From: JBDTMC01 sp039934475
Lineage (GTDB): Bacteria > Acidobacteriota > Terriglobia > Bryobacterales > Bryobacteraceae
DNA: 9,390 nt
Direction of reading: 5' to 3'
Assembly (NCBI GenBank): GCA_039934475.1
Contig: JBDTMC010000307.1
Location: forward strand, 1 to 9,390
The position numbers and the translations under genes are program-made. Within the stretch, counting starts at the first letter, position 1; every line of letters starts with the position of its first letter. Shown one piece after another: positions 1 through 6,600 of the stretch. The notes below the pieces were generated by a model, which saw nothing but the letters and a program-made list of their open reading frames with translations, made no database searches and had not been told where the DNA came from.

Positions 1-42
1 CGCATCAATTCACGACATCTATCGATTCGGTAACATTGTCAC

Positions 43-279
43 GTGAGGCAACACGTCGGGAGTTCTAATTGTCGCCGATCACCCCAGATTCAGCGCCGCC
101 ACGGCGCTACCCTGAACCGGCTACTTTCCGTGAAGGAAGCCGCAGCCTATATCGGGCGAACCGAGCAGGCGCTTCAACATCTGATTCACAAACGCGAGAT
201 TGTCGTCGTCCGTAAAGGCCGACGGGTCCACTTAGATCGGAGCGATCTCGACCGATGGATCGAGGCCAACAAGGAATAA
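43..279 (+). CDS. Excisionase-type helix-turn-helix DNA-binding protein
   Basis: This is a small DNA-binding protein of the MerR-like/excisionase HTH class (HTH_17 type). Residues about 28-75 carry the family signature: an LSVKEAAAYIG helix, a recognition helix in RTEQALQHLIHKREI, a VVVRKGRRVHLDRSDLDRW wing and a closing helix. Such proteins bind DNA as architectural or regulatory factors. Beside a tyrosine recombinase the likely role is excisionase or regulator of the element, which is inference. The start is uncertain. The frame is closed by a TAA at 31-33; the first candidate is GTG at 43 (78 residues), but no Shine-Dalgarno sequence precedes it, and the first 27 residues are basic and do not belong to the domain. 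CTG at 112 would give a more typical length. The gene converges on the protease remnant, with a hairpin between them. Confidence 0.65.
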   Translation: MRQHVGSSNCRRSPQIQRRHGATLNRLLSVKEAAAYIGRTEQALQHLIHKREIVVVRKGRRVHLDRSDLDRWIEANKE

Positions 280-303
280 TTGTCCAGACAGCGTCTGGAC
301 AAT
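279..303. terminator. Perfect 11-bp inverted repeat between convergent genes
   Basis: ATTGTCCAGAC, a 3-nt loop AGC, then GTCTGGACAAT form a perfect 11-bp stem. It begins at the last base of the HTH gene's TAA and ends one base before the antisense stop of the protease remnant. The placement exactly between two convergent stops suggests a bidirectional terminator. There is no strong U-tract on either side, only AT-rich flanks, so a factor-independent terminator is plausible but not certain. A protein-binding palindrome or recombination site is the alternative. Confidence 0.5.
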
Positions 304-711
304 CTATTCGTCCTCGTAAGAAGCCAAATACATCGTGTTGTCGGGGTGGACCAATCCTAGTCGGACGCGATCCAACCAGCCTCCGCGTCCCAAGACGTTT
401 TTCCGGATGGACGGGTCCGCGAAGAAGTACACCAGCGAAACGGTGACCATTCCCAATACATCGATTTCTACTTCATGCCCATATGCGTCGAATCTGCTAT
501 TCGCAGTTCGAAAGTGTGACACGGACCCACTGGTCAGATCAAGGCCTAAGTCTACGGCGTAGCCTGCCTAGAACAAGCAGTTCGAGGCTCCCGTATCCAG
601 ACTAGCGAGGAGGTCCGTGACCCGTTCGCCCGAGCGCAAAACAACTGGCACTGTGATACTCCCGTCGCGGGCGGCGTGCGAATGGATTTGTTTGAAGGAG
701 AGTTCCGGCAC
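304..711 (-). pseudogene. Retropepsin-like clan AA aspartic protease, interrupted by an in-frame amber codon
   Basis: Starting at GTG 711, the minus strand reads VPELSFKQIH...VTDLLASLDTGASNCLF, then a TAG at 570-568. The same frame then continues for 87 codons to a TAG at 306-304. The DTG at residues 39-41 is the active-site motif of retroviral-type aspartic proteases, which work as homodimers of one-lobe subunits. The part after the stop keeps the expected continuation of the fold: AGYAVDLGLD right after the active-site strand, and a C-terminal LGRGGWLDRVRLGLV segment typical of small bacterial members. Total length, 135 codons, matches such proteins. The stop sits at a position that could have been Gln or Glu (CAG or GAG to TAG). 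No frameshift or other stop is present, so this is a recent nonsense mutation, a sequencing error or a readthrough gene. The start lies 3 bp after the antitoxin-like gene's stop, in the same frame. A GTG at 522 could restart the second half but would lack the active site. Confidence 0.75.
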
Positions 712-714
712 GGG

Positions 715-1095
715 CTACCATCCGCCGAATGGAAGCTCGCCTTCCTGAGCGACATGCGTCAGTAGCGGGCGTTCGACTCCGGCAGCGCGAGCCGCCGCCC
801 TCACCATTGCGAGTTCGTCGCCGTGGGCGATCAGCCGAGGACCATCCAAAGCGACCCACTTGCCCGCATAAGGGCCTGATTGTTCCTCAAGCCAGCGTAG
901 TTCTTCGGTCCGTTCTCTGGCGGTTCCCGAGGATTGCCGGCTCAGAGGGGCGAAGGTTTCTTCCAGCGTAAGACGGACACGCTGGTGTTCGGGCAACGCT
1001 AGGGGCTCAAGCGGGCGCAATACGCCTTGCTCATAAACGGCCTCAAGCTGTCTTGGCATAGCACTTTCATTGTAGCGGCTAGGAGCGCTTCCCAT
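715..1095 (-). CDS. AF2212-type antitoxin domain fused to a DUF5678-like domain
   Basis: Residues about 13-48 (MPRQLEAVYEQGVLRPLEPL, then LPEHQRVRLTLE) match the AF2212/DUF104 antitoxin family, short beta-rich proteins that usually pair with PIN-domain toxins. Residues about 64-115 (a helix around EELRWLEEQ, then KWVALDGPRLIAHG and a helix with AARAAGVERP) resemble DUF5678, a small domain of unknown role. The start at ATG 1095 is backed by a strong Shine-Dalgarno GAGGAGG 5 bases upstream, lying in the integrase's last codons. A second ATG at 1059 would give the canonical MPRQLE start but has only a weak site. The gene follows the integrase stop directly (TGAATG) and precedes the aspartic protease in the same frame. 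No PIN toxin is visible. A role as antitoxin or protease partner is inference; cotranscription with the integrase looks likely. Confidence 0.75.
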   Translation of the reverse strand: MGSAPSRYNESAMPRQLEAVYEQGVLRPLEPLALPEHQRVRLTLEETFAPLSRQSSGTARERTEELRWLEEQSGPYAGKWVALDGPRLIAHGDELAMVRAAARAAGVERPLLTHVAQEGELPFGGW

Positions 1096-2145
1096 TCAAT
1101 CCTCCTCTTTCCGACGTTTCTGCATCATCTCGCGCGCCGATTTGATATCGTCGATATCCACGATGTTGTAACGGCGCTCCATCGAGTCGATTCGATGCCC
1201 CGTGATCCTCATCCGGACAACTTGCGGTACCCCGGCGCGGCGCATGTTACGCACTGCCGTCCGCCGAAGGTCGTGGAATTTCAGTTCGGGCACACCAGCA
1301 TTCTGACACGCGTTCATCCAGACGCGGCGAAAGCTCTTGATCGGTTCACCATCCCGGTGAAAGACGTTGTAGCAGCCGTTCGATTCCCTTAGTGCCCATT
1401 CCAGCCATGTCCGCATATCGCCATCCAAAATCGGTACTGCCCGACTGTAACCGTTCTTGGTCTCCGACGCTTTCAGCGTGATAAAGGATTGAGTCCAATC
1501 GACCTGATCCCATTGCCAGGCGAGCAATTCTCCCAGCCGAACGCCGGTGTAATATGCAGTGACAAACAGCGGCTTGACGTAATCGGGCAGAGCATCGCGA
1601 AGCTTGGCATACTGCCGGTCGCTCAAAAAGCCTTGCCGCGCGTTATCCTCATGCACCGTAGGGAAGTACGGCATGGTCACCACCTTCGCTGGGGCGCATC
1701 TCCTCCCTAGATTCAGCGCGATTCGCAAAATCGATAATTCGCGGTTGCAGGTCGTCTCGCCGACGCCGTCACCCTTTCTCTTCTCGCGGTATTGTTTCAG
1801 TCTCAGCGTGGAAAGAGAGGCTGCTTTCAGCGTGCCGAAGCAGGGCCGAAGCAGGGCCTCAATGCACCACTTGAAAACCTGCGTCGTGGTCGGTTTGGCG
1901 TTCCCCGACGAATAGTGTGCCAGGAGATCGTCGAACAACTCGCCGCACGTTATCTCGGCGGATTCCGAAGCGACGATCTCGCCGCGCGCTTTCTTGCCAA
2001 GGATCTGGTCCCGGAGCTTCTTGGCGTCCTGAATGTTCGTGGACCCGGACGATTTCTGGATCTGCTTGCCATCGACCCAGTAGCTGACGTACCAGATCTT
2101 TCCGCTTTTGACGATTGTGCCTGTGCCATAGGTAGTTCGTGGCAT
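1096..2145 (-). CDS. Tyrosine recombinase (phage-type integrase)
   Basis: This 349-residue site-specific recombinase would catalyse integration and excision of the element through a 3'-phosphotyrosine intermediate. The N-terminal part (about 5-55) is a small arm-binding-like region with GTIVKSGKIWYVSYWVDGK. Residues about 65-150 form the core-binding SAM-like helical domain, and about 175-340 the catalytic domain. The full catalytic set is visible: R203 in TGVRLGE, K230 in SETKNG, H291 and R294 in HDLRR, H317 in TGHR and Y326 in RRYN. The protein therefore looks active and full length. ATG at 2145 is the first good start; no clear Shine-Dalgarno sequence precedes it. The gene lies about 100 bp from the tRNA-Leu 3' end, which is probably its target. 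Cognate attachment cores could not be located because only one element edge is present. Confidence 0.93.
   Translation of the reverse strand: MPRTTYGTGTIVKSGKIWYVSYWVDGKQIQKSSGSTNIQDAKKLRDQILGKKARGEIVASESAEITCGELFDDLLAHYSSGNAKPTTTQVFKWCIEALLRPCFGTLKAASLSTLRLKQYREKRKGDGVGETTCNRELSILRIALNLGRRCAPAKVVTMPYFPTVHEDNARQGFLSDRQYAKLRDALPDYVKPLFVTAYYTGVRLGELLAWQWDQVDWTQSFITLKASETKNGYSRAVPILDGDMRTWLEWALRESNGCYNVFHRDGEPIKSFRRVWMNACQNAGVPELKFHDLRRTAVRNMRRAGVPQVVRMRITGHRIDSMERRYNIVDIDDIKSAREMMQKRRKEED
1101..1107 (-). promoter_or_regulatory. Strong Shine-Dalgarno inside the integrase 3' end
   Basis: On the minus strand, GAGGAGG lies 5 nt upstream of ATG 1095 and is part of the integrase's terminal Glu-Glu-Asp codons. 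It fixes the antitoxin-like gene's start and implies that its translation is coupled to that of the integrase. Confidence 0.7.
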
Positions 2146-2162
2146 GGCCGCAGCTTAACATG

Positions 2163-2177
2163 GGTTTTTCGAAAACC
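2163..2177. repeat. Small inverted repeat upstream of the integrase gene
   Basis: GGTTTT, TCG, AAAACC forms a 6-bp inverted repeat with a 3-nt centre, 18 bp upstream of the integrase start, between the gene and the tRNA. It could be an integrase/excisionase accessory site or an operator, but a stem this short may arise by chance. Confidence 0.3.
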
Positions 2178-2241
2178 GTAGCATTCAACGAAAGGGGCGA
2201 CCTGGGGTGGCCGTCTTATGACTGTAAATTATTGATTCTAC

Positions 2242-2328
2242 TGGTGCGGATGAGAGGACTTGAACCTCCACTCCCTTGCGAGAACTAGAACCTGAATCTA
2301 GCGCGTCTGCCAATTCCGCCACATCCGC
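2242..2328 (-). tRNA. tRNA-Leu (anticodon CAG)
   Basis: The minus strand folds into a complete class II tRNA. The acceptor stem GCGGATG pairs with CATCCGC. The D arm is GCG...CGC around AATTGGCAGA. The anticodon stem is CTAGA/TCTAG with loop TTCAGGT, placing anticodon CAG at 2294-2292. A long variable arm and a GGAGG-TTCAAGT-CCTCT T arm follow, then discriminator A and an encoded CCA at 2244-2242. It would decode CUG leucine codons. The body is 84 nt plus CCA. Its 3' end faces the integrase gene, so it is the probable attachment site of the element; insertion has left the tRNA intact. Confidence 0.96.
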
Positions 2329-2350
2329 ACGATGAGGGGTTATCTCCTCC

Positions 2351-2379
2351 ATTTTCGTTGACCAGGCCCCTGGTGTCAA
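2351..2379 (-). promoter_or_regulatory. Sigma70-type promoter of tRNA-Leu
   Basis: On the minus strand a consensus -35 box TTGACA (2379-2374) is followed, after exactly 17 bp, by GAAAAT (2356-2351; four of six matches to TATAAT). The -10 box ends 22 bp before the tRNA 5' end, which suits a short 5' leader. The spacer contains the palindrome ACCAGG-CC-CCTGGT (2361-2374), which abuts the -35 box. Confidence 0.6.
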
Positions 2380-2388
2380 ATCTGTGAC

Positions 2389-2406
2389 CATATCCCCCAT
2401 ATCCCC
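2389..2406. repeat. Tandem 9-bp direct repeat upstream of the sigma-factor gene
   Basis: CATATCCCC occurs twice in perfect tandem (2389-2397 and 2398-2406), 27 bp before the sigma-factor ATG. A possible -10 box, TATACT (2418-2423), lies between the repeat and the start codon with no recognisable -35. The repeat could be an activator or autoregulatory binding site in the sigma gene's promoter. This is inferred from position only. Confidence 0.4.
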
Positions 2407-2433
2407 GGCAGTTGAGATATACTGCATCCACGC

Positions 2434-2994
2434 ATGTTCCGGGTTTCGAAGCCAGGGTCGTTCGACGACCTTTCCGACGACGACTTAGCGTCACGATTTC
2501 GCGGCTCCAGTAACCCCGATTACTTCGGGGAGATCTACTCGCGGCACGGGCGGGTTGTTTTACGCTGCTGCCAAGCCATGGTGCGGGATGAAGACGTGGC
2601 GGTGGACCTGGCTCAGGATTCGTTTGTCCGCGCGTACGAACGGATGGCAGACTACCATGGCGGCTCCCTCCGTGCGTGGCTGCTAACGATCGCTCGCAAT
2701 GTTTGCCTGAACTACCTCAAAACCCTAGTGCGGCGGCCCAGCAGCCTCAGTGACATTACCGAAGAGCCGCCGCTCACGCCGCCGGCGGATACTCCTGAGA
2801 CACGGCACATGGCGGCCTCCATGCTGTCGATCACCACGGCGGAGCAGCAGTGCTGCCTGAAGCTGTTCTACTACAACGGCTACACCTACGAAGAAATATC
2901 CCGTCTAACTGGACTGAAACTCGGGGAAGTCAAGTCATCCATCCAGAACGGACTGGGGAGGATGCGGCGGGCCCAAGCGAGGGCGGGCGGATGA
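2434..2994 (+). CDS. ECF-type RNA polymerase sigma factor
   Basis: This 186-residue extracytoplasmic-function sigma factor would direct RNA polymerase to a stress or envelope regulon. Residues about 29-97 form region 2: YFGEIYSRHGRVVLRCC, the conserved core-binding DLAQDSFVRAYE, and the -10 recognition segment SLRAWLLTIARNVCLNYL. A proline-rich linker (about 100-125) follows. Region 4 (about 128-180) carries the HTH with YEEISRLTGLKLGEVKSSIQNG for -35 recognition. ATG at 2434 is the chosen start. No Shine-Dalgarno sequence precedes it, and a TATACT box only 10 bp upstream hints at a near-leaderless transcript. Its stop overlaps the next start (ATGA), coupling it to an anti-sigma factor. The target promoter motif cannot be read from this window. 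Confidence 0.92.
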   Translation: MFRVSKPGSFDDLSDDDLASRFRGSSNPDYFGEIYSRHGRVVLRCCQAMVRDEDVAVDLAQDSFVRAYERMADYHGGSLRAWLLTIARNVCLNYLKTLVRRPSSLSDITEEPPLTPPADTPETRHMAASMLSITTAEQQCCLKLFYYNGYTYEEISRLTGLKLGEVKSSIQNGLGRMRRAQARAGG

Positions 2995-3626
2995 CCATGA
3001 GCTGCCCAGCCCACGAAGTTCTGGAGAAGTACCGCAACGGAGAATTGTCTCCGGCGATGGAGCTGGAAGTAAGTTCCCACGTGGAGGAGTGTGGGGTGTG
3101 CAGCCTGCTGATGGAGCGTTTGGACGCATTTGACGCGGCAGTCACTTCATCGGGGCAATCCTCCGGCGAACGGCAATTGGACCGCCGCATGGAGCAATTC
3201 CTTGCGCGCCAGCGCCCGGCACCTCGCCGTTGGCGATGGGAGTGGGCGCTCGGTTATGCGCTGGCGTTGCTGCTAGTGTATCCGGCGTGGCTGGGGTTGC
3301 GACCGCAGCCGAGCTTGCGGGCCGTACCACCAACGGCTGTGCTGCTCGATTTGAATGTCGTGCGGGACCAAGCGCCGGCTCCCACGCTCGGTCCAGGCTC
3401 CGGCAATGTGGTTTTCTCGTTCTTCCTGCCGGCCAAGCCCGGGGAGCATCTGGTGGCTAAGCTGACTGACAACCGCGGCTCGGCCATTGGGGCGCCGGTT
3501 GAATTCACGGGCGGCGATGGCAACTATATGCTGGTGTATCCACTCAGCATGTTCCCGCCCGGCGAGTATCGACTCAACGTGGTCTCGCCCGAAGGTCCCC
3601 ACGTCTTCACGTTCTGGTCCCGATAG
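2991..3626 (+). CDS. Membrane zinc-finger anti-sigma factor
   Basis: This 211-residue protein would hold the preceding sigma factor inactive. The N-terminus (1-45) is a zinc-binding anti-sigma domain: SCPAH near the start, then H30-x3-C34-x2-C37 (HVEECGVC). A basic stretch (RRWRWEW) precedes one membrane span at about residues 85-103 (WALGYALALLLVYPAWLGL), with the N-terminus predicted cytoplasmic. Residues about 112-211 form an extracytoplasmic beta-rich domain with phrases such as VVFSFFLPAKPGEHLVAKL and FPPGEYRLNVVSPEG, resembling an Ig-like/sensor domain of unknown ligand. The start at 2991 overlaps the sigma stop by 4 bp; ATG at 2997 is an alternative. The next gene begins 8 bp after this stop, so the three genes form an operon. 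The topology fits a transmembrane signal relay from the envelope to the sigma factor. Confidence 0.85.
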   Translation: MTMSCPAHEVLEKYRNGELSPAMELEVSSHVEECGVCSLLMERLDAFDAAVTSSGQSSGERQLDRRMEQFLARQRPAPRRWRWEWALGYALALLLVYPAWLGLRPQPSLRAVPPTAVLLDLNVVRDQAPAPTLGPGSGNVVFSFFLPAKPGEHLVAKLTDNRGSAIGAPVEFTGGDGNYMLVYPLSMFPPGEYRLNVVSPEGPHVFTFWSR

Positions 3627-3634
3627 GCACGACC

Positions 3635-6600
3635 ATGCGTGCGAAACTCGCCGTGCTCCTTGTTCTCGCTTCCGTCGGTGGGCTCGCCGTACCTGTGGAT
3701 CGGCACGTGTGGCTGCTCTGCGAACAGCAGCGCCTGGAAGAAGCAATCCTCGAGGCGAAGCAAGTAATTCGCGAGCATCCCGATTCTTACCGCACCTACG
3801 CCCATCTCGCGTTGGCCTACGGGGAATCGGAACGGCGCGAAGAGGGATCTCGTTTTTTCCAGGCGCTTCTGGAGAATGGTGGGAATCGGGCGGCGGCCCA
3901 ATATGGCTGGGCGCTGGTGCTACTCGACAAAAAGGAGGCCATTACTCACTGGAAGGACTGTGTCCGCGAAGATCCCGGAGCCTATCCTTGTTATGCGGAT
4001 CTGGGCGGTCGCGGCGACCGAAGTCCCTTGGCTTTTGCGAGGCCGGAAGCGTCGTTGGGAAAGGCGGAGTTTCTGGCTCGGGATGGCAAGCTACGCGCCG
4101 CGCAGGAGGCGTTGATAAAGGCGTTGGGAACGCCCGACGTAGAGCACAATCTCGATCTCAAACTCGAGGTCCTGTCGAGTCTCGCCAACACATACTGTTT
4201 CGAGGGCGAACCTTGCGACAAGGCGGAGCAATTCATCCGCGCTGGATTGGAACTATCTCGCCGGTTAGGTGATTGGCGGAAGGAGATTTGGTTTCTCGGC
4301 GCGGAATCGAATCGGCTCGAGAGGGGCGGGCAACATGAGGAAGCCCTCCAAGTCCGCCTTGAGGCACTGTCTCTCTGCCGCGAAAGAGGATTGCTACGAT
4401 CCGAGGCCGAGACGTTGGGTGTGCTCTGCAATTGGTATCGCGAACACGGCAATCCGCAGCGCGCGCTTGACTCCATCCGGCAAGAGCGCCAGATCTGGCT
4501 GCGATTTCGAAATCCCGCTCTTGCAGTCAACGCGCTTGTTAGATCAGCGTCTGTTCAAAACATCTTGGGTGATTCGGCTGGCGCCGAGGCTACTCTGGAG
4601 CAAGGTAGGCTAGCGGCAAAGGAAATCCGGTCTCTGTACCTTGAAGGCGTTTGCCTTCGTGGACTTTCCCTTGCTGCGTCGGATCGAGGCGAGTATTTTC
4701 AGGCTTTGGAACTCGGTTTAGAGTCGATTCGGCTCTTTCAGGCTGAGGGCAGGGACCCCCAGGCATCCGCTGGATTGGGCAATCAGGGCGAGTTCTACAA
4801 AGCCCTAGGCGATTGGACTCGCGCGCGAGCCGCTTATCGGGAATCCTTACGAGGTGCCGTGAGAAGTCACGAACTCGGTGAAAGAGCGGGTCTTCTGGCC
4901 AATCTTGGCGAACTGTCCCTTCGAACCGGATCGCCAGTGCAGGCCCTGGCGTATCTGAAGCAGGCGCTGGCTCTGGTGCCATCGCTGATTGACTCCGGTA
5001 GCCTGGGCGCAAGTATCCGATCCGGGATGGCTGAGGCGTACTTGGCCCTTGGACGCGTTCCTCAAGGGATTGCAGAAGCCGAAGCCTCCGTTCGGATTGC
5101 GTACGATCTGAAGAATCTATTGCTCCAAGCGCAAACGAGGCTCACTCTTGGCATTTGCCAGATCCGGGCGGGAAATCTGGCCGGTGCCGAGGTCAACTTC
5201 AAACGTGGTTTAGATCTGGCCCAGAGCGCCGGCCTCGTCAAGGTTGCACTCGACGCGCGCCACGGGCTTGCCGATGTGGACTTCAGGCGTGGCCTTTACC
5301 ACGAGGCATTTGATAACTACCGGCGCTCCATTGATGCACTTGAGGCACTCCGTGAGAAGATCCCACGTGAAGAGGAGCGCACCGGATTTCTACGCGAGAA
5401 CTGGCGGCCTTATGAGAGCGTCGTTCACGTGCTTTCGATTCTGCACGCGAAGCACCCCCACGAGGGCTTCGACTCAGTCGCACTGGAGTACGCCGAGCGC
5501 GGAAGAGCCAGAGCTATGCTCGATGTTTTGGAACGGGCGCGGAATCGGCGGCAATCGAACGGACTGGTCTCACACGCCAGCCCTCTCGACCTACGACGAA
5601 TTCAATCGGAAGTTACACCGCGCACCGGAAGCCTCATTGAGTACTCGGTTGGCGCGGAGCAATCTGTGGCATGGTTTATCACATCTCACACTCTTACGAT
5701 GAAGGTGTTGCCGGGCCGCGCTGCGATGGAGAGGGTGGTAAAGGATTACCGGCTGAAACTGACTCGGCCACCGCAAAGTGGAGACTTCACCCCCTACGAA
5801 GCCGGAGCGCGCCGGCTATACCAAATGCTACTGGCGCCGTTCGCCTCGGAACTAGCGACCACGAAGACGCTTTTGGTTATCCCGGATGGCATTCTTCACT
5901 ATGTTCCATTTGAGACTCTGATCACGGATGGAAGATTTTTATTGGAGACCCACGCTGTCACCTATGCGCCATCCGCTTCGGCGCTGGCTACTCTACTCGC
6001 CATGCCTCCAGGAAGTCCCGTCCCCGCCTCGCAACTACTGGCCTACGCCGACCCGGATTTTGGCACGAACGCCGGTGCTCCCACCGGATCCCACACGGCG
6101 GAGTTAATTCGCGGGGTCTACGGATCGGCAGGCCTGTCGTTCGCGCCCTTGCCGAATACGCGGAAGGAAGTGGCGCAGATCGGCGAGTTCTTTAAGAATG
6201 GCCAGTCAACGTTACGATACGGAAAAGAGGCCACTGAAGCCTCGGTAAAAGCGGACGTATTGACCCGGTATAGACGCATTCACTTCGCCACCCACGCCAT
6301 CCTGGACGAGCGTGAACCGGCACGGTCCGGCATCGTACTATCGCTCACCGCACCCGGGAAAGAAGACGGCATCCTACGATCAGCCGAAGTCATGAACCTC
6401 CGGATGAATGCCGATCTGGTAGTTCTCTCGGCCTGTCAAACTGGACTGGGAAGACTGGTGACCGGAGAGGGTATGCTCGGCCTGACGCGCAGTTTCCTCT
6501 CCGCGGGCGCCCGTCGCGTCGTAGTTAGTCTCTGGCAAGCGAGCGATGTAGCCACACCCAAGTTGATGACCGGCCTGTATGGGGCCTTAGCGTCCGGTGA

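Larger units (their letters stand above)
1..2241. mobile_element. Edge of an integrative element inserted next to tRNA-Leu (other end outside window)
   Basis: An intact tyrosine recombinase gene starts about 100 bp from the 3' end of a tRNA-Leu gene and is followed by accessory genes: an antitoxin-like gene, a broken aspartic protease gene and a small excisionase-type HTH gene. Integrase beside a tRNA 3' end is the classic layout of tRNA-targeting genomic islands, so I infer that the island extends leftward out of the window. I found no second copy of the tRNA 3' end within positions 1-2241, so neither the far attachment site nor the exact core sequence can be defined here. Only the right boundary, somewhere in the tRNA 3' half or just past its CCA, is placed. 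The rest of the window, with conserved pdx genes and the sigma operon, reads as chromosomal backbone. Confidence 0.6.

Noticed and set aside
1..42. Left-edge sequence before the HTH gene
   Set aside because: No partial gene, promoter or repeat could be supported. A TAA at 31-33 closes the HTH frame.
715..717. Genome-wide recoding of TAG as sense
   Set aside because: TAG also ends pdxT, the phosphatase and the anti-sigma gene at their natural lengths, so TAG works as a normal stop here. Only local readthrough remains possible.
552..859. Two minus-strand open frames (552-755 and 602-859) overlapping the antitoxin/protease junction
   Set aside because: Their translations are low-complexity Arg/Ser/Pro-rich shadows. 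The third frame carries recognisable AF2212, DUF5678 and DTGAS sequence.
1834..1858. 11-bp tandem repeat (GCCGAAGCAGG) inside the integrase gene, suggestive of a frameshifting duplication
   Set aside because: The integrase frame is continuous through it, and the encoded ALLRPCFGTL matches the expected core-binding-domain sequence, so it is coincidental similarity.
3487..4272. 261-codon plus-strand open frame across the anti-sigma/CHAT junction
   Set aside because: It runs out of frame with two well-supported genes and is Arg/Gly/Ser-rich, typical of a GC-rich shadow frame.
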